From positions 107,869-171,868 of the forward strand of contig JBAZKM010000005.1 of NCBI GenBank assembly GCA_041650805.1: a DNA stretch of 64,000 bases. The letters run 5' to 3'. Numbering within the stretch: position 1 is the stretch's first letter; each line of letters starts with the position of its first letter. The translations under genes were made by a program, and so were the position numbers. The DNA is from Candidatus Omnitrophota bacterium (GTDB taxonomy: Bacteria; Omnitrophota; Gorgyraeia; 2-01-FULL-45-10). Positions 26,499-35,070 of the stretch are shown here, piece after piece. The notes beneath the pieces are model-generated. The model was not told where the DNA came from. It ran no database searches and was given only the letters and a program-made list of their open reading frames with translations.

Positions 26499-26625
26499 GT
26501 TTTGAAAACCTTTGGTTCCGACGCCGCCACAGATTTTCAAGCGTTTAGGCGAGGGACATAAAACGGAGGATGCGGGAGTGATTTTGCCTGCCGTATACTA
26601 TTGCAAAATCAAAAAAAGGAGAAGT

Positions 26626-27123
26626 ATGAAAAAGCGTTCTAAAGATAAGGGCCTTTCGGAGCCGCCGCGCATCGATCCCGACATGGCAGGTTTGATCAAC
26701 AGGGTATTACAGCAACTGGTCGTCCTCGACAGGAAGATAGATACCCTGATCAGCAGGTCTTCACAGGGCCAGGGCGAGACGAAGCCTTTCCCGAAACCTT
26801 TCCAGCAACCCGGCCAGACGTACGGCCACGGCGAAAGAAGGCAGGATAATAATTACAGGGAAAGGGTGATGCATAAGGCGATCTGCGCCGACTGTAAAAA
26901 AGAATGTGAAGTCCCTTTCAGGCCCAGCGGCGAACGCCCGGTATATTGCAAGGAATGTTTTTCGAAGCGTAAGGCCGGCGGCCCGTTCAAAGGGAGGCCC
27001 GACGTCAGGCCCTCGGGGCCGGCCGTTCCGCAAGCGGCACATTTCGATAAACCGCATGGTGCTGCAAAGAGGAGGCCCGCCGAGAAGAAGAGGCCGGCCG
27101 CCAGGCGGCGGAAGGCGCGGTAG
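26626..27123 (+). CDS. Small zinc-ribbon protein with disordered flanks
   Basis: The 165-aa protein starts at ATG 26626, chosen because AAAGGAG lies 7 nt upstream. Residues about 85-110 contain CADCKKECEVPF and then CKECF, a CxxC-x(17-18)-CxxC zinc ribbon seen in many candidate-phylum proteins. The N-terminal part is Gln/Pro-rich with a short coiled coil, and the C-terminal 45 residues are Pro/Lys/Arg-rich and very basic. Nucleic-acid binding is plausible but not shown. Its neighbours do not define a pathway. Confidence 0.75.
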   Translation: MKKRSKDKGLSEPPRIDPDMAGLINRVLQQLVVLDRKIDTLISRSSQGQGETKPFPKPFQQPGQTYGHGERRQDNNYRERVMHKAICADCKKECEVPFRPSGERPVYCKECFSKRKAGGPFKGRPDVRPSGPAVPQAAHFDKPHGAAKRRPAEKKRPAARRRKAR

Positions 27124-27162
27124 GATATTCCGGAGAAGAGGTCAGCATAAAAAGGAGGATAT

Positions 27163-27717
27163 ATGGTCAGGACTTTTGTAGCCGCAGCAGTCGTATCAGC
27201 AGCGCTCTTTTGTACCGCCTTGCCGGCGTCCGCCGCCACGGCGGAGTTCCAGGATTTTCTTAAGGAGAACCCGACAGTTAAGATATGTGTCGAGATAAAG
27301 AACTCCTCGGGTGACGAGAAGGTCGACGCGAATATGCTGAAGAAACTGATCGAAGAAGCGTTCGCATCGCGAAAATCTCATAATTTCATAGTGGTCCCTG
27401 CGGCCTCCGAGGCCGACCTTATCCTGAGAGGCGACGTGACGGAATACGTGTGGACGGAAAACGACCCCATAGACCAGGTATGGGGGGCAGGGGCCGCGGC
27501 GATGGATGCGGCGATGGTCGAGGACTATGCCCGTATACACGTACAGTCGGAGCTCATCTCGACGAAACACAACAGGGTCCTGTGGAGTGACAGGGTAAAG
27601 GCGACCCAGACGCAGAAGTCGATGCCCAAAGAGGCCAGCTACGAGATCGTATATCAACGGTTCGTAAAGGCGATAATGATCGAGATATTCAGGAAACGCA
27701 CTACGGACAGGATATAA
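27163..27717 (+). CDS. Exported hypothetical protein, paralogue A
   Basis: The 184-aa protein has a signal peptide (residues 1-24, ending ASA-AT) and a compact alpha/beta domain. It is clearly a paralogue of the protein at 39954-40508: about two thirds of residues agree, including IKNSSGDEKVDANMLKKL, ADLILRGD-[VI]-TEYVW and PKE-[AT]-SY. Even the ribosome binding site and first codons are the same at DNA level (AAAAGGAGGATATATGG). The ADLIL-x-G motif resembles periplasmic LptE-like or DUF-type proteins, but no family is certain. It is followed 5 bp later by an esterase gene. Confidence 0.7.
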   Translation: MVRTFVAAAVVSAALFCTALPASAATAEFQDFLKENPTVKICVEIKNSSGDEKVDANMLKKLIEEAFASRKSHNFIVVPAASEADLILRGDVTEYVWTENDPIDQVWGAGAAAMDAAMVEDYARIHVQSELISTKHNRVLWSDRVKATQTQKSMPKEASYEIVYQRFVKAIMIEIFRKRTTDRI

Positions 27718-27722
27718 AACGC

Positions 27723-28757
27723 GTGAAGAAAAAATATCTGGTCTTGATGGCAGCCCTCTTGTCGGTCACCCTGACGTCCTCCGGGTTTGCCTTCCGTATG
27801 AGGCGTCCGGAATACCGCCTGAAGACCGGCATCCCGCTCGTACCCATCAAGGAGCTTAAAGGCGCATCCGCCCAGGGCTCGATATCGCCGTACGGCGCCG
27901 GGAATTATGTCAGGCGCCTAAAGGCCGGAGGCCTTGACCGTTTTTACGAGGTCCATGTGCCGCGCAGTTATTCCAGGGACCGCGCCACGCCGGTCGTCCT
28001 CGTCTTCCACGGCGGCGGGGGGAACCCCACCGCGATCAGGTGGCAGACGGATATGGACCGGGTCGCCGACAGGAATGACTTCATAGTCGTATATCCGGCG
28101 GGCACGGGCCTTCTCAAGAAGTTCGCCCTGACCTTCAACGCTTCGGGGTGCTGCGGTTGGGCCTGGCAGAACAATGTGGATGATGTTGCGTTCGTTCGGG
28201 CCCTGCTCGATGACGTCTCGACCTTTTTCAATGTCGACCCTAAGCGCGTCTTCGCGACCGGCTATTCTAACGGCTCGCAGCTCACATATCTCATCGCCTG
28301 TAAGCTCTCGGACCGCATCGCCGCCATAGCGCCCAACGCCGCGCCGATGACGCTGCGGAACGACCGCACGCCCGGCAGGCCGGTCTCTGTCATGCATTTC
28401 CACGGCCTGAAGGACCGCAATGTGCCTTTCGGGGGAGGGAAGGGCGCCCAGGACGTTGCAACGACCCAGTATGACCACATGCCGGTGCAGGAGTGCATAG
28501 ATTTCTGGGTCTCCAATAACGGGTGCCCGGCCGCGCCGGCCAAAGAATGGCGTAAAGGGCGGGCCACCTTCACGGAATACGGCCCGGGCAGGGAGGGGAC
28601 AGAGGTGGTGTTGGTCAAGATTGAAGACGGGGGGCACAGCTGGCCGGGCGGGGATTATTCCAGCGAAAAGGAAGAGACGACGCTCGGGCCCATAAACAGG
28701 GATATAAACGCGTCGGAACTGATGTGGCAATTTTTCGAGAAGCACCCGATGCGATGA
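27723..28757 (+). CDS. Exported PHB-depolymerase-type esterase
   Basis: The 344-aa protein begins with GTG and a signal peptide (residues 1-23). The alpha/beta-hydrolase fold is of the LpqC/PHB-depolymerase/feruloyl-esterase type, with oxyanion segment VLVFHGGGGNP, nucleophile GYSNGS (Ser) and catalytic His in EDGGHSWPGG. FNASGCCGWAWQNNVDD is also typical of the family. Likely substrates are esters on plant-derived polysaccharide or short polyesters. The neighbouring GH5 gene supports a polysaccharide role. Confidence 0.88.
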   Translation: MKKKYLVLMAALLSVTLTSSGFAFRMRRPEYRLKTGIPLVPIKELKGASAQGSISPYGAGNYVRRLKAGGLDRFYEVHVPRSYSRDRATPVVLVFHGGGGNPTAIRWQTDMDRVADRNDFIVVYPAGTGLLKKFALTFNASGCCGWAWQNNVDDVAFVRALLDDVSTFFNVDPKRVFATGYSNGSQLTYLIACKLSDRIAAIAPNAAPMTLRNDRTPGRPVSVMHFHGLKDRNVPFGGGKGAQDVATTQYDHMPVQECIDFWVSNNGCPAAPAKEWRKGRATFTEYGPGREGTEVVLVKIEDGGHSWPGGDYSSEKEETTLGPINRDINASELMWQFFEKHPMR

Positions 28758-28778
28758 GCGGAGGGAGGGAAGGAGATC

Positions 28779-29999
28779 ATGCCGCGTAAGATGCCGTTCT
28801 TGAAAGTGGACGGGCGCTGTATAGTCGATGAGTCGGGGAAGCCGGTCATCCTGAAGGGCGTAGCCCTCGGCGGGTGGCTCATGATGGAAGGGTATATGTT
28901 ATGCGGCAGGGGTATACCCGAAAGGGCATTCAAGAGGGAACTGGCCAGGGCGCTTGGCAAAGAGGCGATGGAGGATTTCACCCGCTCATTCAGGGATATC
29001 TTCGTCCGCGAAGATGATATAAGCGCCATAAAGAGCTGGGGCGCGAACTGCATCAGGGTCCCGTTCAATTACAGGGTCGTTGAGTTCGAGGACAGGGCAT
29101 ACAGCCTGGACGAAGAAGGGCTCCGTTACCTCGACAGGGTGGTGGAGTGGTGCGGGGAGAATTCCATATACTGCATACTTGATATGCACGCCGCCCCCGG
29201 CGCCCAGAACCCCGATTGGCACGCCGACCCGGGTGATAAGCCGGAGTTCTTCACCAGCGATATCAATAAGGACCGCTACTACCGGCTCTGGCACTTCCTG
29301 GCAGACCGCTATAAGGACGAGAGCGCCGTGGCCGGATACGACGTATTGAACGAGCCGGTCGTCGGCTTTCACGAAGAGCACCTCGTAAAGGACGTCTACG
29401 AGAAGGTGACGAAGGAGATAAGGGACGCGGACAGGAGGCATATCATATTCCTCGAGGGGAATTTCTGGGGGCAGCGGATCGGTTTTTTAGGAAGGCCGAA
29501 AGACGCGAATACCGCGTACAGCATCCATGCCTACCCGCCTCCCGAATATACATTCAACTGGGAGACGGACCTGCAATATCCGGGGCGCGTCCATAAGCTC
29601 ATGTGGAATAAGGGTAAGTTCGAATTCCTGGCCAAACAGTACGCGGACTTCATCGAAGACGCCTGTGTCCCGCTGTATGTGGGAGAGTTCGGCATCAACT
29701 GGCGCGGCGGATCTTTCGGCGAACTGGACTGGTTGAAAGATATCCTCGATGTCTTCAGGAAATACAAGCTGCACTGGACGTACTGGACATATAAGACGGT
29801 CGCGAATCCCGTATTCCCGGACGGTATCTACCGGTATACGCAGAACCCTGACTGGGTCAATCGCAAGGGGCCGGTGACCGGCTGGGAGAACTTCTATTCT
29901 CTCTGGTGCAGGGAGAAGGGCAGGATAATGTCATCCTGGCATACGGAGAACTTCGCGCTTAACAATAAGTTACTGTCGGTCTTAAAAGATTATTTTTAA
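28779..29999 (+). CDS. Glycoside hydrolase family 5 (cellulase-like)
   Basis: The 406-aa TIM-barrel protein has GH5 motifs: NCIRVPFNYR, LDMHAAPG, the acid/base E192 in YDVLNEP and the nucleophile E303 in YVGEFG. It resembles endoglucanase or exo-beta-1,3-glucanase. There is no signal peptide: the N-terminus reads MPRKMPFLKVDGR, so it is probably cytoplasmic and cleaves imported oligosaccharides, or the true N-terminus lies elsewhere. It is 22 bp after the esterase gene, and tRNA-Ser(GGA) begins 10 bp after its stop. Confidence 0.9.
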   Translation: MPRKMPFLKVDGRCIVDESGKPVILKGVALGGWLMMEGYMLCGRGIPERAFKRELARALGKEAMEDFTRSFRDIFVREDDISAIKSWGANCIRVPFNYRVVEFEDRAYSLDEEGLRYLDRVVEWCGENSIYCILDMHAAPGAQNPDWHADPGDKPEFFTSDINKDRYYRLWHFLADRYKDESAVAGYDVLNEPVVGFHEEHLVKDVYEKVTKEIRDADRRHIIFLEGNFWGQRIGFLGRPKDANTAYSIHAYPPPEYTFNWETDLQYPGRVHKLMWNKGKFEFLAKQYADFIEDACVPLYVGEFGINWRGGSFGELDWLKDILDVFRKYKLHWTYWTYKTVANPVFPDGIYRYTQNPDWVNRKGPVTGWENFYSLWCREKGRIMSSWHTENFALNNKLLSVLKDYF

Positions 30000-30009
30000 A
30001 GTTTTCAGC

Positions 30010-30100
30010 GGAAAGGTGCCGGAGCGGTTGAACGGGCACGCCTGGAGAGCGTGTGACCGCCAAAAGCGGTCCCAGGGTTCGAATCCCTGCCTTTCCGCCA
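30010..30100 (+). tRNA. tRNA-Ser (anticodon GGA)
   Basis: The 91-nt class II tRNA has acceptor GGAAAGG/CCTTTCC, anticodon stem CACGC/GCGTG around CTGGAGA (anticodon GGA), a variable arm GACCGCCAAAAGCGGTC and T-loop GTTCGAATC. CCA is encoded. It follows the GH5 stop by 10 bp with no promoter of its own. Confidence 0.96.
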
Positions 30101-30178
30101 TATTAAGCGGCGAATCCAAGGTGTGTTATATGGCATCGGTAGGGGATTCGAAGCCAATTTTGGTAAGGAGCGGTCTCT

Positions 30179-31312
30179 ATGGCAAGAATATTCAGAATAA
30201 TATCTCTCTTTACGGTGCTCTTCCTTGCGCCGGCGTCTCTCCTCGAGGCCTGCACCAGTATCAGGGTGAAGACGGCTGACGGATACGTCTTTTATGCGCG
30301 GACCATGGAGGGCGAGGTATCGTTCAGGTCCAACGTCTGTATCATACCTAAAGGGACCGCCTACCAGGGAACGCTCCCGGACGGCTCCCAGAATGGCCTT
30401 CTATGGACGGCCAAGTACGGGATCGTCGGGATGAACACATTTGGCCTGCCCGTGATAAGCGACGGCATGAACGAGGCGGGCCTGGCCGCAGGGAACCTGC
30501 TCTTTCCCGGGTTTGTCCAATACCAGGCGTTCGACCCGGCGAAGTCGGCAGAGACGATAGCGCAGTATGAAGTCGTGACATGGATATTGTCGAACTTCGC
30601 CACGGTCGATGAGGTGAAGGAAGCGGTAAAGGACATCCGTATATGCTCCGGGCCCGAGGCTAAGACCGGCACGCTGGAACTCCATTATGCGGTGCATGAC
30701 GCCGCCGGCGGATCCATAGTTATAGAGCATGTGAAGGGCGAGCTCAGGGTGTATGATAATCCGCTGGGCGTCATGACCAACTCCCCGCCGTTCGATTGGC
30801 ACATGATAAATTTAAGGAACTATGTCAATATCTCAGCGACGAACGTGCGCCCGTTCACGATCGCCGGGCTGAAGGAATCGGGGCTCGGACAGGGGACCGG
30901 CATGCTGGGCCTGCCCGGGGACTACACGCCGCCCTCCCGCTTCGTCCGTATGGTCGCGCTCGTCCATTCGGCCCTGCCGGTTGACGGCCCCGACGCCGGG
31001 TTGAACCAGGCGATGACGATAATCAACAACGTCGATATCCCCGTCGGCTCCGTCCGCGACCCGGGCGGTAAAGAAGTCGCCTACGACCGTACCCAGTGGG
31101 TGGTAGTCTCTGACCTGGGCAGGAAGAGGTTCTATTTTCATACGTATGCCAATAAGGACTGGCGGATGGTGGACCTTGCGGCAGCGCTCGCTAAGGCCAA
31201 AGGCATCATGACGATACAGTTGGAGGTGCCGCCCAAATACTCGGACGTGACATCCGATGCCAGGGATTATGGCGCTATCCCGCCGGATTATTTCCCGGCA
31301 GGCAAGCCTTAA
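30179..31312 (+). CDS. Exported choloylglycine hydrolase/penicillin V acylase family amidase
   Basis: The 377-aa protein has a signal peptide (residues 1-24, ending LLEA) followed at once by Cys25 in CTSIRVKTADG. That is the N-terminal nucleophile position of linear-amide C-N hydrolases. YARTMEG (conserved Arg), ISDGMNEAGLA and GVMTNSPPFDWHM also match the family. It should act in the periplasm on N-acyl amides. Bile-acid conjugates are not likely in this setting, so quorum-sensing N-acyl compounds or other amides are more plausible. Confidence 0.9.
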   Translation: MARIFRIISLFTVLFLAPASLLEACTSIRVKTADGYVFYARTMEGEVSFRSNVCIIPKGTAYQGTLPDGSQNGLLWTAKYGIVGMNTFGLPVISDGMNEAGLAAGNLLFPGFVQYQAFDPAKSAETIAQYEVVTWILSNFATVDEVKEAVKDIRICSGPEAKTGTLELHYAVHDAAGGSIVIEHVKGELRVYDNPLGVMTNSPPFDWHMINLRNYVNISATNVRPFTIAGLKESGLGQGTGMLGLPGDYTPPSRFVRMVALVHSALPVDGPDAGLNQAMTIINNVDIPVGSVRDPGGKEVAYDRTQWVVVSDLGRKRFYFHTYANKDWRMVDLAAALAKAKGIMTIQLEVPPKYSDVTSDARDYGAIPPDYFPAGKP

Positions 31313-31366
31313 CGTTATCCGCGGGGCCGGCGGACCCACATAACGGCTGAACAGGAGAAATGCATT

Positions 31367-32404
31367 ATGGACCAATTATTGAAGACGATAATCGAAGCCG
31401 CGGGTATATCCGGTTATGAGAAAGAGATCGCGGACATCATGTACAAAGAGCTTAAGAAGTCGTGCGATGAGGTGAAGCTGGATAACTTCGGCAACGTCAT
31501 CGCCAAGAAGGGGAAAGGCAGGAAGAAGATCATGATCGCCGCGCACATGGACGAGATCGGCCTCATGGTGAAGCATATAACGAAGGAGGGGTATCTCCAC
31601 TTCATCAAAGTCGGCGGCATCGATGACAGGGTCCTCCCGGCCCAGAGGGTCGTGATAAAGTCAAAAAAAGGCGATCGTCTCGGTATCATAGGGACGAAGC
31701 CGCCCCATCTGCTCAAGGAAGAAGAGAAGAAGAGCGCGATGAAATACGAAGAGATGTTCATAGATATCGGCTGTAAGAGCAGGGAAGAGGCAAAGAAGAC
31801 GGTCGAGGTGGGCGACATCGCGGTCTTCGAGCCGAATTCCGGCGTCCTGAACGGCAAACTCTATTACGGGAAGGCGATAGACGACAGGATCGGATGCTAT
31901 GCGCTCATCAAGATAATGGAGAAGCTAAAGGTGGATGCCGAGATATATGCGGTGGCCACCGGCCAGGAAGAGGTAGGTTTGAAGGGCGCGCGCACCGCTG
32001 CATTCAACGTGAGCCCGGACTACGCCATCGTCATAGATACGACCATGACCGGCGATACGCCCCAGATAACCGAGCGCGAATCTTCGATGAAACTGGGCGA
32101 AGGCGTCGCGATCACGATCATAGAAGCGTCGGGGAGAGGCGTGATAGTCAACGAAAAGATGAAAGACCTCCTGACGGATACAGCCGGGAAGAATAAGATC
32201 AAGTACCAGGTCGGTATCACCGAAGGCGGCATGACAGACGGCGCGATCATCTACATGAACAAAGAAGGGGTGCCGACGGGCGTATTGAGCATACCCACGC
32301 GTTATATCCATTCACCTACAGGCGTCTTCAATATCGATGATGTGGACGCCGCCGCAAAGTTGGCCATAAAGGCGATAGAACGCCTGGCCGGGTCCCCCTC
32401 GTGA
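31367..32404 (+). CDS. M42 family metallo-aminopeptidase
   Basis: The 345-aa protein matches M42 aminopeptidases (glutamyl aminopeptidase/tetrahedral TET type). Metal and catalytic motifs are AAHMDEIGLMV, GKAIDDRIGC, TGQEEVGLKGAR and IPTRYIHSP. It cleaves N-terminal residues from peptides in the cytoplasm, usually as a dodecamer with two Co2+ or Zn2+ per subunit. There is no signal peptide. A separate operon with its own promoter begins right after its stop. Confidence 0.95.
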   Translation: MDQLLKTIIEAAGISGYEKEIADIMYKELKKSCDEVKLDNFGNVIAKKGKGRKKIMIAAHMDEIGLMVKHITKEGYLHFIKVGGIDDRVLPAQRVVIKSKKGDRLGIIGTKPPHLLKEEEKKSAMKYEEMFIDIGCKSREEAKKTVEVGDIAVFEPNSGVLNGKLYYGKAIDDRIGCYALIKIMEKLKVDAEIYAVATGQEEVGLKGARTAAFNVSPDYAIVIDTTMTGDTPQITERESSMKLGEGVAITIIEASGRGVIVNEKMKDLLTDTAGKNKIKYQVGITEGGMTDGAIIYMNKEGVPTGVLSIPTRYIHSPTGVFNIDDVDAAAKLAIKAIERLAGSPS

Positions 32405-32409
32405 TCTAC

Positions 32410-32456
32410 TTGACAAATCTTCGGTCGTAGTGTATTATTGGCATATGCCAATAATA
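32410..32456 (+). promoter_or_regulatory. Promoter and perfect palindromic operator of the DUF134 operon
   Basis: TTGACA (32410-32415), 17 bp and TATTAT (32433-32438) form a strong promoter. A perfect 24-bp palindrome, two halves of TATTATTGGCAT, covers 32433-32456 and includes the -10 box, so a bound dimer would block polymerase. The adjacent DUF134 protein is the obvious candidate repressor (inference). Confidence 0.8.
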
Positions 32457-32469
32457 GAGGATATCAGCC

Positions 32470-32766
32470 ATGCCAAGACCGTGCAGGTGCAGGCGTATAC
32501 GTTGTAAGCCGGATGCCGATTATTTTAAACCTCGGGGCATCCCATTGGATGCGCTGGAAGAGGTGAATCTCACTCTTGATGAATTGGAGGCGATGAGACT
32601 TGCCGATCTCGCGGGGTTATATCAGGAGGATGCCGCCAGGAAGATGAACATATCCAGGCAGACGTTCGGCAATATTATCAATTCTGCGCATAAAAAAATC
32701 GCCGATGTCTTGCTTAACGCCAAGGCGCTGAAAATAGAAGGCGGGATCGTTGAAAGGGTGGGTTGA
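32470..32766 (+). CDS. DUF134 family HTH protein
   Basis: The 98-aa protein shows the DUF134 pattern: a Cys/Arg-rich start (MPRPCRCRRIRCKP), YFKPRGIPL, LTLDELEAMRLADL and a helix-turn-helix AARKMNISRQTFGNIINSAHKKIADVL. These proteins are thought to be DNA-binding regulators, often beside NifX/NifB-like dinitrogenase cofactor proteins and P-loop ATPases. It directly follows a perfect palindromic operator, suggesting autoregulation. The N-terminal cysteines could bind a metal cluster. Confidence 0.92.
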   Translation: MPRPCRCRRIRCKPDADYFKPRGIPLDALEEVNLTLDELEAMRLADLAGLYQEDAARKMNISRQTFGNIINSAHKKIADVLLNAKALKIEGGIVERVG

Positions 32767-33366
32767 ATGGATCCTGTGATAAAGCAAGACCGTGATAGAT
32801 TAAGATCATTCAAGAAATACGGTTATGATATACCAAAGGCCAGGAGTTACGTTATTGCGAAAGCCGGGCTTAACAAATGCGGCAGCATGCTAGAGGTCGG
32901 CACAGGCCGCGGTCATATGGCGGTGGCATTAGCACAAAAGGGTTTTAAGCTCATTTCCATTGACCTGGATAGAAAGGCCAGTGAAGCCGCAAAGATACAT
33001 CTCAAAGCGATCAAGCGCGGCAAATCCGTGATCCTGAAGATAATGGATGCAGAAAGGCTGCGATATGACGATAATCATTTCGACCAGGTGATCTCCGTTA
33101 ATTTTATTCATCATGCCAGGGACCCTATAAAGTGTATAAAAGAGATGATAAGGGTTACCCGGAAGAGACTTGTCATAGCCGATATAAATAAGAGAGGAGA
33201 GCGGATCATGGAGAAGGTGCACAGATCGGACGGCCATAGCCATGCGCCCTCCAAAATATCACAGGAAGGAACGGAGGCATTATTGAAGAACGCGGGTATG
33301 AAAGTTGTTGTTCACAGAGATATCTGCCAGACCGTTTTAGTAGCTACGAAAGGAGTGTCAAGATGA
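32767..33366 (+). CDS. Class I SAM-dependent methyltransferase
   Basis: The 199-aa protein starts at the base after the DUF134 stop. Residues 40-50 hold the SAM-binding motif MLEVGTGRGHMAVALA, then ISIDLDRKA, MDAERLRYDDNHFDQVISVNFIHHA. The end is short and Lys-rich without a second domain. The substrate is unknown. Its place between the DUF134 regulator and the NifX-like protein suggests a role linked to a metal or a metal-containing cofactor (inference). Confidence 0.88.
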   Translation: MDPVIKQDRDRLRSFKKYGYDIPKARSYVIAKAGLNKCGSMLEVGTGRGHMAVALAQKGFKLISIDLDRKASEAAKIHLKAIKRGKSVILKIMDAERLRYDDNHFDQVISVNFIHHARDPIKCIKEMIRVTRKRLVIADINKRGERIMEKVHRSDGHSHAPSKISQEGTEALLKNAGMKVVVHRDICQTVLVATKGVSR

Positions 33367-33728
33367 GAATTTGTGTACCGACAGAGGATAAAGAGGGGCT
33401 GGATGGCAAAGTTCACGGCCATTTCGGAAGCGCTAAATATTTTACCATTTACGATACCGAGAAGAAGACGCTGAACGTTATCGATAATACGAATGCTCAC
33501 CATTCTCACGGCACATGCCATCCCATCGGAGTTTTGGGGACCGCTTCGATAGATGCGGTCGTCTGCCAGGGGATGGGCGCGAGGGCCGTCCAGAAGCTGA
33601 ATGAATCCAATATCAAGGCATATCAGGCGTCCGGAGATACGGTGGCTGATGTAGTCAAAAAATACGAGCGCAAGGAATTGGCGGAGATAACCCCCCAGAA
33701 CGCCTGCGCGCAGCATGGTTGTCATTGA
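33363..33728 (+). CDS. NifX/NifB-like dinitrogenase iron-molybdenum cofactor family protein
   Basis: The 121-aa protein belongs to the NifX/NafY-like cofactor-binding family: MRICVPTEDKEGLDGKVHGHFGSAKYFTIYD at the start (first half given for recognition), HSHGTCHPIGVLG, and VCQGMGARAVQKL. The C-terminus is Cys/His-rich (CAQHGCH) and may bind metal. No nitrogenase is near, so it more likely binds or carries an iron-sulfur or other metal cofactor. It overlaps the methyltransferase by 4 bp and shares the operon. Confidence 0.9.
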   Translation: MRICVPTEDKEGLDGKVHGHFGSAKYFTIYDTEKKTLNVIDNTNAHHSHGTCHPIGVLGTASIDAVVCQGMGARAVQKLNESNIKAYQASGDTVADVVKKYERKELAEITPQNACAQHGCH

Positions 33729-33765
33729 CCGATCGAACCGGCCCTTCCCACCGAAAGGCGTCATC

Positions 33766-34833
33766 GTGGCAAAGAAAAGACCAGAGATACAACCCGGAAC
33801 CATCAGAATAACGGCCTCCCGCCTGAAGGTCTGCGAAAGGACGAAGACGTCTTGGAAGAGGTCTTCAAGGATCTTTCCCGAAGCAATGCTTGTGATAAAA
33901 TTATTCAGGAAAAACAAGCGGTTCCCTTATCTTGTAGACAAAAATGATCCGCGGTTCCTTAAAGGCCAGCTGGCGCCTGACGGGATGTGCCGGGGTGCCA
34001 GGATCGACATACTGCCGAACGGTAAAAAATTGAGCAAGGCATTTTCGCTTTTTGCGCCCAATTTGATGATACACGATGAGAATACGCAGCACCATTGGGA
34101 TGTGATATATAAAAATCCCGGCGGCACCTATTCCTACCTTTACACCCGGGGGAAGGTGGAAAGGTTCAGGAAGAAAAAATACCACATCGTCAAAGAGTTC
34201 GAAAAATATTACCCGATGATCAAAGCCAACGCGTATGAAGCGTTATATGACGAAGACGACCATTTTGCCGTGCCGATGTATACGCTTTTAAAGACATATA
34301 TGAGGGTGGGCAACCAGATATATTACGCCTTGCGGCGCCACAAGGGGTTGACGACCATGAAGAAAAGCGACATCGAGATCAAGGGCGCGAAGGTCTCTTT
34401 TAATTACATAGGAAAGGGCGGCGTGCCGACAAGCATCACGGAGACGTTCCCGAGGACTTATATAGACCGCCTTAAAGGTCTTTTGAGGCGTACCGGTAAG
34501 TCATCGTTTGTATTTGTCAACGGTAATACGGGGCGTCCCATAAATGAAGAGCATTTCAGGACGGCATTTAAGAGATATTGCGGCCGGGAATTCTATCCCC
34601 ATATAGTAAGGAGTTTTTACGCTACCAACAGGGTAAAAAAATTCCTGGCCAGACGCAAGGCGGTCAAGAAAGAGGATGTGCACGATCTATTCTATTCCAT
34701 CGCCGAAAAATTGGGCCATAAGCGTTTCATCAAAAAGGACCGCTCCTGGAGAGAGGACTACAGGGTGACGATAAATCACTATGTCCAGCCGGAGGTCCTG
34801 GAAAAGGTGAGGCGCGCTTCGAAGGTGATATAA
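33766..34833 (+). CDS. DNA topoisomerase IB-like protein
   Basis: The protein (355 aa from GTG 33766; an ATG at 33715 would overlap the previous gene by 14 bp but lacks a ribosome binding site, whereas GTG has AAAGG 7 nt upstream) matches the poxvirus/bacterial topoisomerase IB pattern. RVGNQIYYALRRHKGLTTMKKSDI and FNYIGKGGV give the Arg and Lys of the active site, PHIVRSFYATN the second Arg, LGHKRF the His, and NHYVQPEVL the presumed catalytic Tyr. This enzyme relaxes supercoils through a 3'-phosphotyrosyl link. The shared fold means a tyrosine recombinase is a weaker alternative. Confidence 0.8.
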   Translation: MAKKRPEIQPGTIRITASRLKVCERTKTSWKRSSRIFPEAMLVIKLFRKNKRFPYLVDKNDPRFLKGQLAPDGMCRGARIDILPNGKKLSKAFSLFAPNLMIHDENTQHHWDVIYKNPGGTYSYLYTRGKVERFRKKKYHIVKEFEKYYPMIKANAYEALYDEDDHFAVPMYTLLKTYMRVGNQIYYALRRHKGLTTMKKSDIEIKGAKVSFNYIGKGGVPTSITETFPRTYIDRLKGLLRRTGKSSFVFVNGNTGRPINEEHFRTAFKRYCGREFYPHIVRSFYATNRVKKFLARRKAVKKEDVHDLFYSIAEKLGHKRFIKKDRSWREDYRVTINHYVQPEVLEKVRRASKVI

Positions 34834-34844
34834 GATTGAGGTGC

Positions 34845-35039
34845 TTATGAAAGGGTCCTATACCTGTCTTCGGGGGATCTTCGGACCAGCTCAGGATCGT
34901 CGTCATTTCTGATAAAAAGACCTTTTTTGGAAAACTCCCGCCACAGATCGGATATTTCGGTCATCACTCCGGTAATCTCCTTGACCGATCTCCTCCCGGA
35001 GACAGGACCGCCGAGATAACCGTCCCGAAACCTTATCTG
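34845..35039 (-). pseudogene. Coding remnant without a start codon
   Basis: This minus-strand frame of 64 codons between two TAA stops reads like a real protein (GYLGGPVSGRRSVKEITGVM, then ISDLWREFSKKGLFIRNDDD). It has no start codon or binding site at its left end; an internal ATG at 34964 gives only 39 aa. It sits between the topoisomerase gene and the next promoter. It may be the tail of a decayed gene. I cannot name the parent family. Confidence 0.4.
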
Positions 35040-35070
35040 TTAGATAGAAAAAAGACGGCTATCTTTATAT

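Noticed and set aside
30016..30279. 87-codon open frame over tRNA-Ser(GGA)
   Set aside because: It overlaps the tRNA and the start of the choloylglycine-hydrolase-like gene in another frame.
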